Shown here one piece after another: positions 43,353 through 55,522 of a stretch of 64,000 bases of DNA. The position numbers and the translations under genes were made by a program. This stretch comes from Rhynchonema sp. JSB1_4 (Eukaryota; Nematoda; Chromadorea; Monhysterida; Xyalidae): NCBI GenBank assembly GCA_030248065.1, contig JASAMV010006220.1, positions 1 to 64,000 of the forward strand, given 5' to 3'. The notes beneath the pieces were generated by a model that worked only from the letters and a program-made list of their open reading frames with translations, was not told where the DNA came from and ran no database searches. The first letter of the stretch is position 1, and each line of letters opens with the position of its first letter.

Positions 43353-45767
43353 TCACTGTATGTTCTCTTTCCCTTTCGGTGTTTGTGTAACGTCCGTCTT
43401 TCTGCTGGTGCTGTTGGTTCGCGCCTTGTTTTCCCATCCGATCACCATAAAGTACCAAGCGATGGCCAGTGTGCCACACGCGGTGCCCACCCAATTGTGC
43501 AGCATTGGGGGCAGCTCAATGTACGGCCCGAACCAACGGGTCGTCCAGTTGTGGTACAGACCCTGGAAAAGCAGCACGTTCTCAAACTTGGGGTGCACCG
43601 TCGTTGAAGCACTGCACGTGGTGACCAACAGTTGAATCCCCATGCCCTATCTGCGACAGTCGAGTTTGTGAATATTTGTGGGGTGACCGAAAATGCCGGA
43701 CTCTGATCACTGCACAATAAAGAGGGCAGACTGAACAAATAACCGTAGATTGGGCCAGTCCAACTTCCTCAGCTGAAGCAGTCCTGCAAGTGTCCGTGCG
43801 GAAGCACCCAACAGATTCTTTTTGCACACCAACCTTCAGATTGCCGATAACACTCATGTGCAGACTTCGGTCCCGAATCAGGCATTGGCCCATCGCAAGG
43901 AATTGCAACAACGGCAGCAACATCACCTGATGACAATGCTGTTTTTTTTCGGGAAGAGTAGACAAAGATTCTTTTTCATATTATTGAAACTGAACGTGTA
44001 CGGGGTTACCTTAGATTTGGACCAGGCCCATCGGCGATGTCCCGAACTGGATAACGTCATGGCATGAACGCCCAAAACCACAAATTGTGAAAACCCCAGA
44101 AATGGTTGACTAAAACTTACCGCCACATAGGCAAACCAAAACTGAGCGGTTTTGGCAAACCAAATGTGCAGGAAGTACATCCAGGATTCCTTCAGTTCAT
44201 CTTGTACCATGTCACAAATGGCGTAGAATATTATGCCGTGGACGCAGAAATGATAGAGATTCTGCAATGTTAACAGATGGAGTCAAATTGTAATGATGTA
44301 GATAGTTTTTTAGGTCAAAAATTAATTTTGTCGCCAACTTCTAACGGCGAGAAGTCGAATTCTTTCATTGTGCGTTCGATGGTGACCAAGGCCATGACGT
44401 GGAAGAAACAATCACATGCGCCGTACATCCACGACCACGAATGGTAGGGCATCTCGTATGCACCTGGGCTGTGAAACATCAGTGAGTGGGATAGGACACA
44501 TTGTTTGTGTCCAGCAGTGTGGGACCAGGCGAATGCCGGATATGCCTCACACGTGGTAACATCATACAAAAGGTACAAAAGGTGATGTGCGTGACCCAGG
44601 CAAGAGCAGTCCGATCACCAAATTGGGTGTCGGTCTTGTATATGAAGTTTATCACCACTCAACTCACAAGCCCACATCGACGTGATAATGACGAGAAAGA
44701 GCGCAAATTGACTGCGTGGCATCAGATGTCTGGGTTTGCGCAGAATGTACCGGTTGAAAGCGAACATCAGCAGCGGCATTGTGCGCTTGACCTGTCAGAA
44801 AGAACTTTACCATATGATAATTTTCTAACCCAAAATATCAAATCCAAAAAGCGGTACCATTTCGAAATGCGGCACATCCACCCCGTTCAGTCCCCACATG
44901 CAAAAGTAGACGTGCATGTAATAGTAGAAATGGGGATAGATGATCTCCTGACCACGGGTGATGGAGTAACGCGGGAACGATACTCGACCACGTAGTCTGA
45001 AACATCACTGTCTTGTCAGCATGTATTAAATTTGAAAATTAGGTGTCTGATCAGACGACACAATGCTTTGATGGCACGGCCATTGCGCAAGACTAGTGAC
45101 ACGTTGTTGTTTCCGCCTGACAGCTCAGGTGATCGGAGCCAATCGTCAGAGACGAAATCACCGGGTGAACACCACAAAATGCCACATGCTCCAAGAGGCT
45201 AAATAGTCCCATTGAAACATAAGGCAAATAACGTGCACTGGTCATTTTCAAATTCCCATTCAAATATCAGCAACGTGTCACTGATCTTGCGCAAAGGCGT
45301 GCCCTCAAAGCACCGTGCCGTCTGACCAATGCACCCCTCAACGCACCCGCAGTCATGGGTGTCTGATGTTTCACAGTGTACAGCCAACCTCAAATATTCC
45401 ATGATCAGCCATCCTATGACGCATTGGAAAATCATCTGTGCCACCGGGTACTCATAATAGTACTCGTACGCGACTGCCTGAATTTACAAGGTGCGCAATT
45501 GTTGGTGGGCCGCTAACTTTGTGGGCCGGATGTTTCGCGTGTGAGACTCTGGTCCAAGAATGTTGTCATTCTCGTTATGTCAAGTAAATGATACATGAGA
45601 ACTTTGTAAACTCAAAAAAAACAAAAAATAATCCGCCATCCAACTTTCTGCGCAATCACAGTCAACGTGTTGAGCACACCGAAACTCAACACTGAAACAT
45701 CACGAGTTCGCAGTTCGAGTGATTCGATCCGGGTCAGTTGACCGAGTGCTGGAGATTTCATCGCCAT
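43353..45767 (-). CDS. Multi-pass membrane protein of unrecognised family, paralogue C
   Basis: Exons in transcription order are 45767-45645, 45477-45389, an uncertain small exon somewhere within about 45190-45060, 44996-44858, 44791-44668, 44463-44339, 44261-44121, 43926-43834 and 43646-43353. The product is about 390-410 residues. It aligns segment by segment with B: IESLELRTRDVSVLSFG (B: LDWLEYRTRGKAPLLYG), YYYEYPVAQMIFQCVIGWL, RGRVSFPRYSITRGQEIIYP (B: RGYLSVPRMYEFTRAKYLLYP), FNRYILRKPRHLMPRSQFAL, VMALVTIERTMKE (B: VAALVYMEKAIQ), HIWFAKTAQFWFAYVA and WVGTACGTLAIAWYFMVIGW. B's larger second exon corresponds to several exons here. The C-terminal loop is longer (NWTTRWFGPYIELPP) and the tail is Lys/Thr-rich. 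Function unknown; a membrane enzyme, transporter or receptor are all open. Confidence 0.78.
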
Positions 45768-46337
45768 TTTGGCTGTGATTTGCTGGTAAACGTGCAGGGA
45801 TTGCGTTTTTCAGACGCCCAAAGCGTCCTGAGAAACTTTTGTCCTTGTTTTGTCACGTCACGTTGGCGGTAACTGTAGAACGCTCAAGGCACGCCATTTT
45901 TGTTGGACAACCCTGTTGCATGTTGTTAACCTTGATTTACCACTAATTGTCGTTTTTCTTCGCGTCTCCCATGGCTGGTTGCATAATTAAGCGAAGTGCG
46001 CAGTGCAGGGTGTGTCGTGTCGTGTCGTGTTTTGCTGGATTACTTTGGGGTGAGAGTTTTGGACGTGACACATGACTCTGTGAGATAGGGGAGAAATATG
46101 TTTCAAATGCTGTGAAGGAATTTTGAGATAGAATCCCGACTAAACACCAATTTATAGCGAACTAAATGCAGTCCACGTTGAAGCACATTAAGTTTACCAA
46201 TACGTATGTAGAATAACAACTTTCAAATAGAATGCAGGATTACACAGAACACTAGTTTGACAGGGTGCTGGTCTTAATGTTTCATGAAAAGTAATTATTC
46301 AGATGTATTGAACATGCAGTCCTGAGCCGGGTACACA
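45768..46337. other. Intergenic between paralogue C and the M20 gene
   Basis: No exon seen. A (GTGTC)n stretch, GTGTCGTGTCGTGTCGTGTT, lies at about 46012-46031. The promoter of C and 3' UTR of the M20 gene are expected here. Confidence 0.45.
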
Positions 46338-49043
46338 TTAGGATGATGCTTCACTTGCGAGCAACTTGACGGACAGTTCGTAGTAGTCGTCGGTGGCTTG
46401 ACGAAGGTCGTCCAATCGAATGTACTCCCATTGACTGTGCGCGTCGCGGATCGAGCCCGGCCCGTACAAGAAGCTCTTCGTGAATTTACACTGCAACAAA
46501 CAACATGAATTCTTGTTTTACTTTTAGCGATTTTCGTAGTCAGTTACAGGGTTTCGCAAGGTGGAGTTATTTAGACGAATGCTCACACATTCCCTCTCGA
46601 ATATGTCAACTCCGAAACCATAAAAATGAGAAGCCGAAGAAATAATAAACAAGCATAGACATTTTTAATATAAACAGAATTATAAAAGTAAATAATATGA
46701 CCTGTAAATAAGGCGCATCGGTGCCAAAGGCGACAACGGTTGTGGGTCGGTCGGGCGGTGCTTCGAATATGGTTGGACTCGAACACGATGAACCCACGGT
46801 CAGATCCGCTCGATCACCAACAACCTGAAAATTCAGGGTAATTAGCTTTTAATCACTCTACTTTGGCGCTCCAGCTACATGTACAGTACAATCTTTGGGC
46901 TAAATCCGCCCTGATGATGTCCTGATGCACCGTGGCCATCACTGATGAGCCACCACCCGTCAACAACAAACATTAAATCCAAAATGTTACCTTTTTGATT
47001 TGTTCAATCAGTTCCTGCACCGGATTAACCACCCTGAACAGCAAGGTGGCTTCGGCACGTTCAGCCAATGCGTTTACCGCTTGGCCGCCTTGGATCAGAC
47101 CAATGTTGATTGTGGTGGAGCCTTGATGGTCATATGGGGGAAACGATTTGGTTTTTGCGACAGATTAGTACGATTACTCCAAAATACGATTTTTTTGCGT
47201 TGAGGAAAACTTACCCAGTCGATCGCTAGTTGGCCACGGTTCGTTTCTCATGTCATGCAAAATGTCCAGCAACGTTTCGACGGCCGATTGACCCTGCATA
47301 ATGCAGAAATCTGAAGCATCACACACAACTGCTTCTTGTGAAAATAGATACATTCAGGGTAATATTATACTAACACGTGCTGCAGCCCTATTCGGAGTAA
47401 TACAAACGTGCTGTAAGTAAATATGATGTACAATATGATGTCACAGTAGTTAGTTTTGCCCATTTCGGCTTGCTTTCACATATGGGCGAGGTGCCAAGCC
47501 TCGTCGGTGCAAACACGTCTGGCCAATTGACTTCCAAAAAGCACAACGAAGAGATCCTACTGCAAACCTGTTCAGTGTGGTACTCAGTTCGTTATAATAC
47601 TGAAACGTGCTGCAAACCTGCTCAGGGTAGCCTGAATGTGCTGCCTTGCCATGTGTCTCCAATCGAATGTTTAGCACACCCTTGTGCCCGACCGCCCATT
47701 TCATTTCGGTCGGTTCGCCAACTATCATGTACTCCGGACTCAGGTGCAGTTTGTTGGCCTCCTGTGATGTTGCAAAGTTTCAAATTAATTGTTGTCATTT
47801 TGTTTGTGAAACATAATTTTGTGAACGATAACAAAGTAACGCATGATAAACTGACGCACAATCATGCCATAATGCCCATTCTCTTCGCTCACAACGAACA
47901 GCAGGCCGAGTCGATCTACCAATTTCGGCTGTTCATTCACAATGCGATTGGCTGCGAAGCACATGCCGGCCACCATCGCTTTGGCGTCACACGAACCACG
48001 ACCTGTGCTCGAAATGTGGTAGTGCCCAAGAACAATGACACATCCAATTACGATGGAAAAAATCAAAACTTGATCGATTAATGGTGAACCTTTGAGCACG
48101 TTGCCTTCGCGTGTTGGGGGAATGTAGGGCGGCACGGTGTCGATGTGCGTGTTCAGAATCACTGTTGGTTGTTTATCCGTTGTGTAGGACTGTGAAACAT
48201 CATTGTTGAGTAATGAATGGTACACCATCAGTCGTTTTTAGCAAAAATACGAAGAAAATGGTCTTTTGTACCTGTCTGGTAGCGAATATATTGTATCGTT
48301 CTTCAAGTCCGTGTGAGACGGGTTGTTTCACCAGCCACCAGCCATGCGCCTGCAGCCATTCGGCCAGCGCGTTGCCGAACGTCGCTGAAATATTATAGTT
48401 GGGCTTCGATATCATGTTCGTCAATTTGTGAAAGTTTGGTTTATTGTTGGAAATCCCACGGCCACGGAGTTTATCGGAAGAAATCTGTTGTAAGAACGCT
48501 TGGGCTTCAGTTTTTGTGAACTTCCTAAGTCAAGCTCAAAAGTGACCCCCATCCATCATCGTTTGTCAAACGTGGACACGAACGCTGCATCCGCAGACTG
48601 AGACGGGGATTGTTAACTGTAGAAACTATTTTGTCAAACCAGAGCTGGCGAATTTTGACCAGCGTAAAAGTGCATAATCATATACGCTGATCAACATTAG
48701 CGCTTCGTTCGCTGTCAAAACTGGTCCATCAGTCACACAATCGTGCCAAACAAAAAAAAAGAAATTGGTGTGGCTTGCTGACACATCTGACTGACAGCAG
48801 TTTCCAGTGCCGTGCCCCAAACGCACCCTCGCGTCCACTCGTTGAGTCGATGCGCATTAAGGCCTCCAAAAACTCGGCGACATCCTGCGTGTCTGGCAAT
48901 GTGTTTGGGTCATCGGTGTTGGACGACATGATCACGTGATTTGGCTGTTGACTTTGGTGTTTGGCCTTGCCGCTGAACGTACGCACCAACACGCGGTCAA
49001 TGAAATCCATTCTGGGTGACACAAGGGTGCATGGCTGGATCAT
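46338..49043 (-). CDS. M20-family metallopeptidase / amidohydrolase (ArgE/DapE-like), 9 exons
   Basis: M20 enzymes are cocatalytic zinc hydrolases that cleave N-acyl amino acids or dipeptides. Exons in transcription order are 49043-48827, 48384-48272, 48189-48090, 48002-47860, 47761-47618, 47293-47215, 47121-46991, 46824-46702 and 46490-46338. All phases close to give 400 residues (389 from the second ATG at 49010). Metal and catalytic motifs are all present: NTHIDTVPP, GRGSCDAKAMVAG (bridging Asp), VVSEENG (catalytic Glu pair), IVGEPTEMKWAVGHKG, KAAHSGYPEQ (dimerisation-domain His) and the final metal His in YGPGSIRDAHSQWEYI. The style (HIDTVPPYIPPTREG) is closer to acetylornithine deacetylase-like members than to animal aminoacylase-1 or carnosinase. 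The N-terminus before residue ~45 is poorly conserved and Ser/Gln-rich; a mitochondrial leader is possible but not evident. Substrate cannot be told from sequence. Confidence 0.93.
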
Positions 49044-52000
49044 AAAACTGATCGGCGAAATGTCATGTCATATTTGATTGGATGCACATTTATTAAAGAA
49101 ACATGGCACAAAGGCGACATGCGCTATCACACTGATTTTATGTCATAATAATTTGTCTGCGCGTGAAGCCAAGCGCAACCTTTTGATGGCGGAAAAGAAA
49201 AGGACATTTTTTCAGCAGCAAGTCTGCGTGACTAAAGCAAAATGCATAAGACAGCACTCAGCGTAATTCACGACTATCAATTTCAACAACACCAGCTGGC
49301 TGGCTCCGGAGGCCAGCACACACTTTTGGTGTACGAATATACGAAAAAGATGAATACGCTAGCTGTTGGTGTTTGACGCGCTGTGCCCCCTCAGAAAGTA
49401 ACCGGGATAGGACGAACAGACCGGAAATGAAGCTGCGATGCACGAAACAGGCATCTAACGGATCGGACATCACGTAAGAAATGAGAAGTATTTTCTCGTT
49501 CAGGAAACTGACCTGTCGGAATGCGGATTGGTAATTAATTCCAAAAATCCTTTGTGTTGTGTGCCTGCTGTTCTTTAGCTACGGCACGTAATCATTTATC
49601 AAGTTAGGTCACGAACGAAAAAAATTGGAAAACAAGAACTATTCAAACATACACTCGATAATGAAGTTTTTGAGCATAGAAGAGAACAAATAGCGTGTAC
49701 TCAATCAAACAAATTGCCTAGCTACTATACTGCTTTGTATGCTCACGGACATGAGAAAAATTCTTATCGGAGTGTGGGCAAGCAAAAAGCGAGATAACAA
49801 CACTTGTCTATGGTTTAGCTTAGTCCTAATCAGACACACAAAACAGAAATAACGAAAAGATTTTTACAGATTAGATCTGTTTATGGGTAATCTCATCAAA
49901 AGAACGCCCATTAGGACCGAATACCGCCCAAAAACAAGGGGCCCGAAAAATTAGATCACAGTTACCACGAATCAGCTATAGCACCATAGCATGCTGCTCA
50001 ACATGCCAAATTTGGATTTGAGACTGACAATTGGCACAATTGAGTGTCTTCGAACGTATGGGAATGATGTGCGCCTGATGGATTGGGTTCTGGTCTGGTG
50101 CCACTCTATTATGAGTACGGCTTGAGAAGATAACGAACCTTCATTCCAAGGAAGTCAGTAACTTGGCATTTTTTGAAACAAAGAGCACCACAATTTTCTT
50201 ACAGAAGTACACCAACGCAACATTGTGATCTGACATTGCGTAAGCTAAAGAACACCAGGGTTTATGTTTAGATTAAGAGTGAAGAGCGAAAGACACTGCC
50301 CTTTTCCGGTTGAGCACCTTATTTCCTGCCAAACAATGTGCGCGCCAACTGGCCCCCGTACACTCAGGGTGTGCGCGTGGAAAATGGACCGCGATTGTTT
50401 ATTACTGTGCGCGCGTGAGAAAACGCACATGTTGCACAAAAACGTGACTTTGAAAGCCAACAGATTTACTGAAGCAAATAATTTTTACTAAAAATACGAG
50501 CGAGCTTTCTTACGAATGTGCCAAAAAGTATACAACATACTCACGCACGCACTCGGACCGCAGATGTCGGAGGGTTTAAATCACGTTGTGCCACACGCAT
50601 AAGCAAAGTTTGATCATTCCAGCGCGCCCTCCCCAACAGTTTGAATTGAAATTTTTAGCCGCGTGGCTGAATCTAGCGCATGTTGTGAGTGTGGGCTTAC
50701 TCCAAACTCGTCAAGGCAAGTCGTCGATTTTCGGTCAATGCAGCCAGCTCTATGATGTCGTCGGCATGCAGCTAAAACGCCAAACCTGTGTGTTGTTGGT
50801 CCCAAACCATGGAAAAATGTCTTGCGCTAATTTGGGTCTGCGCTAAACTCGTTAATGGCCCGTAGCCACATTGTATAGGTCACACGCGTCCCAGCTGCAC
50901 TTAGAGACAAATCGACCATTTGCGTCGACGACAACAGAATCAGCCTGAATATGGAGCCCATAAAATTAACCGGATATCTTTGGTGATGGTCGGGCTACGT
51001 TTGAACGGACGGACACCTCTCTTCAGTCTATGTGTCAGGTTATCGTGCCCAGCTTACAGAATGTACTTATTTTCGGTACATCGCTAACCTCACACATGAA
51101 TGCATGCATACTAAAATAAGACGTTCTACCGAAAAAGCCTCTTATATTTTTGTGGCACGAAGTAAATGGTTTGTGCAGTGAAGTGCGAGATGAACAATGA
51201 TGCAAAAAAGCCTAGCGCAGAAAATGGCATTATGGAATGATGGCACAACCAACACGTGAGCTTCACGACACAAAAATACTTACAGTATGATTAACCTACA
51301 TATGTCAGTCATGACTGTGCAAAGATCCAGTCAAAATTATGGGCTTCTTGATCAGATCAGACCCGCACAGTAATCAGACCAACCTGCAGGCGAAAATTGT
51401 CTGTATACTTTCAACAAGCTAACAAAACAATGATGCTCATTTTCGTATCTGAAAGTTTGGTTTTTGCCCAAAGAGCTCTTTTAGGCGAAGAAAAAAAGAC
51501 AGCGTCGTTACCAGTGAACGGCCATATTTGCTGCAATGATATGGAGAGCTTTGCCAACAGAACATAGTGCAAAGAAATATACTGGCACGACACATAATTA
51601 ACCCGGGTATTATGAAATTCAATATTGCGCCAAATGTCAAAAATAATCCGCTATTAACTTTCTGACGATGAAATAATCAAATAGGGCTGCATAATGTGAC
51701 CTGATGGAGCGTTTCCGGTTTTGTCGTTCCAGTTGAATTGGCAGTGACGTGAAGCCGAAATGAGCATGCGTACGCTAAATGGACGTGACATGATGGGGGC
51801 TATTTTGGTACTCGCACAGCTCGCGCCAGGTGGTGGTTTAGCGTTTGGGCTTGTTTCTAAACTTAGGCCGATGGTTGTTGTAAGTGCAAGCCTAAGCCTG
51901 AGTGTAAGCCAAGTCCTAAATGTAGGCCAAGGCCTAAGCCTAACACTGGCCTTTAACCCCCAGTATTTACAGCACCATCAATTGGACGATGGGGCTGTGG

Positions 52001-55000
52001 TGGACAAAACAGCAATGAAAAAAGGGATCTCCTGAAACCCGACGGCACATTCTGTTACAATTCTTTCCTCGTTATTTTCCCGCTGCTGTTTCAAAAAACC
52101 GTTGCCCCAAACTACACAAAACCCTGAATGTTTGCACAGCACAGGTTAAAAACGGAATAATTATGTTACGTACGACCATCCGCTCACCTGCGTGACATGT
52201 CAAGTCAATGAACATCGTAATGATGAGCACAGAGCAGTCAGACGCATTTGTACGACTTTGAAACGACTACCCTAAATAAAGTTCATTCGTTTCAAGCAGG
52301 GCAGGGGTTGTTTAATCCACCTCGCTTTTTCCACCAGTAATTGGCTTACCAGTAAACCTTGTCAGCAAGGTTTAACACATGAGATGGGCGAAGCAGCTTG
52401 CTGACATCAGTAAAAAACGAACGGAAGAGAAATTAGTACACGTCGTATGCAGATTGTGTACATGTTTGTGTCCTTTTTGTGATCCCCGACATCTTTTAGG
52501 GCGAGCTTAGGTTAAATCCGGAATCCGGAAACCGGAAATAATTTGCATGCAAAAATACAAAACATTTAAAGACTCCGGAAATATTTCCGGAAAACGCAAA
52601 AACTGACATGCAAAAATAATGCGTTTTCCGGAAATATTTCCGGATTCCGGTTTCCGGATTTAACCTAAGGCCGCCCTTAGACTTCGGCTCAGGCTCTTCC
52701 AAACGACTGGGGGAATTTACCTTTAGCCTTACAATTCTAAGCCTGAACATAAGTCGGAGAATGGCAAAAAGAAGACAAATATAGACAATAACCGTGTGTT
52801 ATCTCTCTTCCTTTCGTTTTTCATTCTTGTCAGCAAACACGTCTGCAAAATGCATCCAGACGTGTTATAGCAACATTCCAGCTGACAAAGTTTGCTGACA
52901 TGCCAACTCCTGTTTTCCGCAACTCACAGCGATATTTTCATGCAAAGCAGTGAAATGAGGGCATATCAACACCGACGCAGTGTTTTAAGTTGATTTCTAT
53001 CGAATTAGTTCTTAGGTTTTATAAGCTTTGAACCTCGAAACAGAACGAAACATATCGATCCTGATAAAAGACAGCTGCAGGCTCACAGAAAAACCACAAA
53101 TGCAAATCACAAGCTCGTCACTTGTGTCAATTTATCTCCCTGCTCTGTTGTCAGCAGCGCGCACCCGTGCCCGTAGATGGACAAGCACTTTGTCAACGTG
53201 ACAGAAAAAGTGCACCACTATTCGTTTTTGGCACTTCACATGTTTACACACTACCAGGGATTTTACATGTCTCTGACTACAAGAAGAGAAAGTGGACAAA
53301 CGTTGTTGTATAAGTTAACAGCTTTGGCGGAGGTGATCAGATCGATATGACAATTTGTTGGATGGCAACTTGTTGAATTAAAAGAACAGGACAGAAACAG
53401 GATTTGGTCTTCCAGACAATGCAGACATAATGTTTGTATCATTCTTGGGTCTATGTACTTTATGTCAAAGGGGCCTCTTGTAATGTTTATACGGCGTGGT
53501 TCAAACGAAAATTGCCAGAAATAAATAACGTCAAAAGTGACAGAGAGGAGTTCACAGCGCAGCTAATTTGGATTTACATACATACGAATGTTTATGATTT
53601 TTTTCACAGTTTTCTAGATCACCTCAGCGGCGTTAAGTGCATGCAAAGCGGCTTTGATGCCAATATGGTGGTCAACATGTGGTTGACGGTGGCAAGAACA
53701 AGTGTTTTGCTAAATGCGTTCGCGCATCGAATTTGAATGTCGCGTGTTGCGTGCGCTGTACATGTTGTGTCCGAGAACTGAGAAGTGCGCACATTTGCAT
53801 TTTGACAAACGACCGTTTACAGTTGCCGGTTGCCGGCACACAAACATGTCTAACATCACGGGCTGAAATGAGTGTTGTGAAATAAACGACACGTTGATGT
53901 GTGCCGCAGAGAACACTTGTGGATTTGAAGACCACAACGACACGAGACTGCGTGACAATACAGCATGCCACTTTGTGCGCAACCTGACAACGCAACAATC
54001 AGGGCAAGCATAGGGACTCGCTATCTATATCGTTTTATAAAACAAATTGTTTGGTGCAAACTTCAGCGTCAACTGTAAGTGCATATGCTCTTCTGCAAGT
54101 GTGTTTTGGGCGTACATACGTAGGTACATGACCGAGCACCGTCATAGATCACGCTGGTTTTATGACGCCCGGCGGCTTTTTGAAGTTGCGCCCAGTGCAC
54201 TGTGCACTTTGCTCCACACACGTACAGCACAGTGCACTCTCTTCATAGTGACCGACACTAACTTGACCATATGCTTCATAATGATCGAAATGCCGCGGGT
54301 GCCGAGGTCACGTCACTATAAAGAGGGTGAACTGTTGCCCACACACAGACAGACGCGACACGTGCGTATCCGTCGCAAGAAGTGATGCAAAGAAATATGG
54401 TCTGAAAAACTGTCCATTTCGTTGTATCTTAATCGGTCACATAACGCACACTATTATACTTCACAACCCAAGGTGGTTTACTGCACGCACCAAAACTTGG
54501 TACAATGTCGAGGCCAAAACACATTTGCGTAATTTGCTTGACGTGTATTTTTTATGCCCGGAAACAGGTTCGCTTCGGAAGCTCCTTGTTGACTTTATAA
54601 ACAACTTTTGAGTTCAAACAGATATTACCAGCATATTTTGCTAATCGAACAACTATGCCTGCATTCGTACTGTGAACATGAAATCTCTGGACCTTTTTTA
54701 AACATACAGTAGCATCAAGCTTCAGTTCCGTTGAGCTGATTCAATACATCACAACCAAACCGATAACCAAAACTGTTCTGAAATTACAAGGCAGTTGAAA
54801 AAATCTCTCTTGTTTGACTGAGTCATCTAACCAAATCCATGCACGGTAAACATGACTATGTATTTTACATCCAGATTTTTTTAAACATGTATATAGTATC
54901 CATACATGTACGAACTTCTAAAAAAACGAAACAAAAGATGGTTTATCAACTAGCAAAATAATACTTTTTCAGGCGCCGGGTTACCATCGCGTACCAGTGT

Positions 55001-55011
55001 ACGCTTATTAA
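49044..55011. other. Long gene-poor stretch
   Basis: About 6 kb without an exon I can support. It contains a TIR element (52496-52680) and degenerate TTAGGC/GCCTAAG tracts at 51845-51955. Short open frames on both strands show no signal peptides, conserved motifs or consistent splice structures. Confidence 0.5.
52496..52680. mobile_element. MITE-like element with CTTAGGTTAAATCCGGAA inverted termini
   Basis: The left end reads TTAGGGCGAGCTTAGGTTAA then ATCCGGAA. The reverse complement of the right end is the same with about two changes. The interior is a nest of GGAAATATTTCC/CCGGAATCCGGAAACCGG words giving further self-complementarity and repeated GCATGCAAAAATA. About 185 bases, non-coding. 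Confidence 0.8.
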
Positions 55012-55522
55012 TCAGTATAGTGTGAAGTAGGGTACCCTGGGTGCCTTTTTCACATATCCAAACAGTAGGTGTCGCTGCACAAAGCTGGGCCGTCGCCACA
55101 TGGAATTGAATCCGGCACGTTTGAGCCCGATACCCATCAGGCCCTTCTTATCGTGCAACTGCAGCATTTCCGGGTCCGGAATGAAACTGGTCGGTGAGAG
55201 GAACAGTGCTGTCGACAACTGCAAAGCCGACTCACAACAATTGGTTGTTTCTTTGTACAATTGCTCTTGCTTATCCACCAAATTCAATGGACGAATTGTC
55301 ATATGAAACTTGGTTTATAATCGCTCCCTACGATAGAGATGTACTCAGGTTCCGGCGATTCGGTTCGGTCCGAGGTCCAAATTTTGTGTTTCGAAAGCAT
55401 TCCTTCTGTACGGTTGGTCGCCAAAATGCCACAAAAGCATCCGGTCAAAATCTTACCTGCACCGTTGACAGGCCGAATACAAACAACAGAATGATCGCTG
55501 ACGATCGCGCTGATGACGTCAT
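55012..55522 (-). CDS. Putative small secreted precursor (2 exons)
   Basis: Exon 1 (55522-55457) encodes a clean signal peptide (SSAIILLFVFGLSTVQ) ending at a GTAAG donor. A 99-codon frame (55308-55012) can follow in phase after a weak acceptor, giving 120 residues. The C-terminal half carries closely spaced dibasic sites, DKK-GLMGIGL-KR-AGFNSMW-RR-PSF and YVKKAPR, as in peptide-hormone precursors, and a lone CC pair near the middle. No known peptide family is recognised. The acceptor (AACCAAG) lacks a good pyrimidine tract, so the join is provisional; the two parts could be unrelated. Confidence 0.42.
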
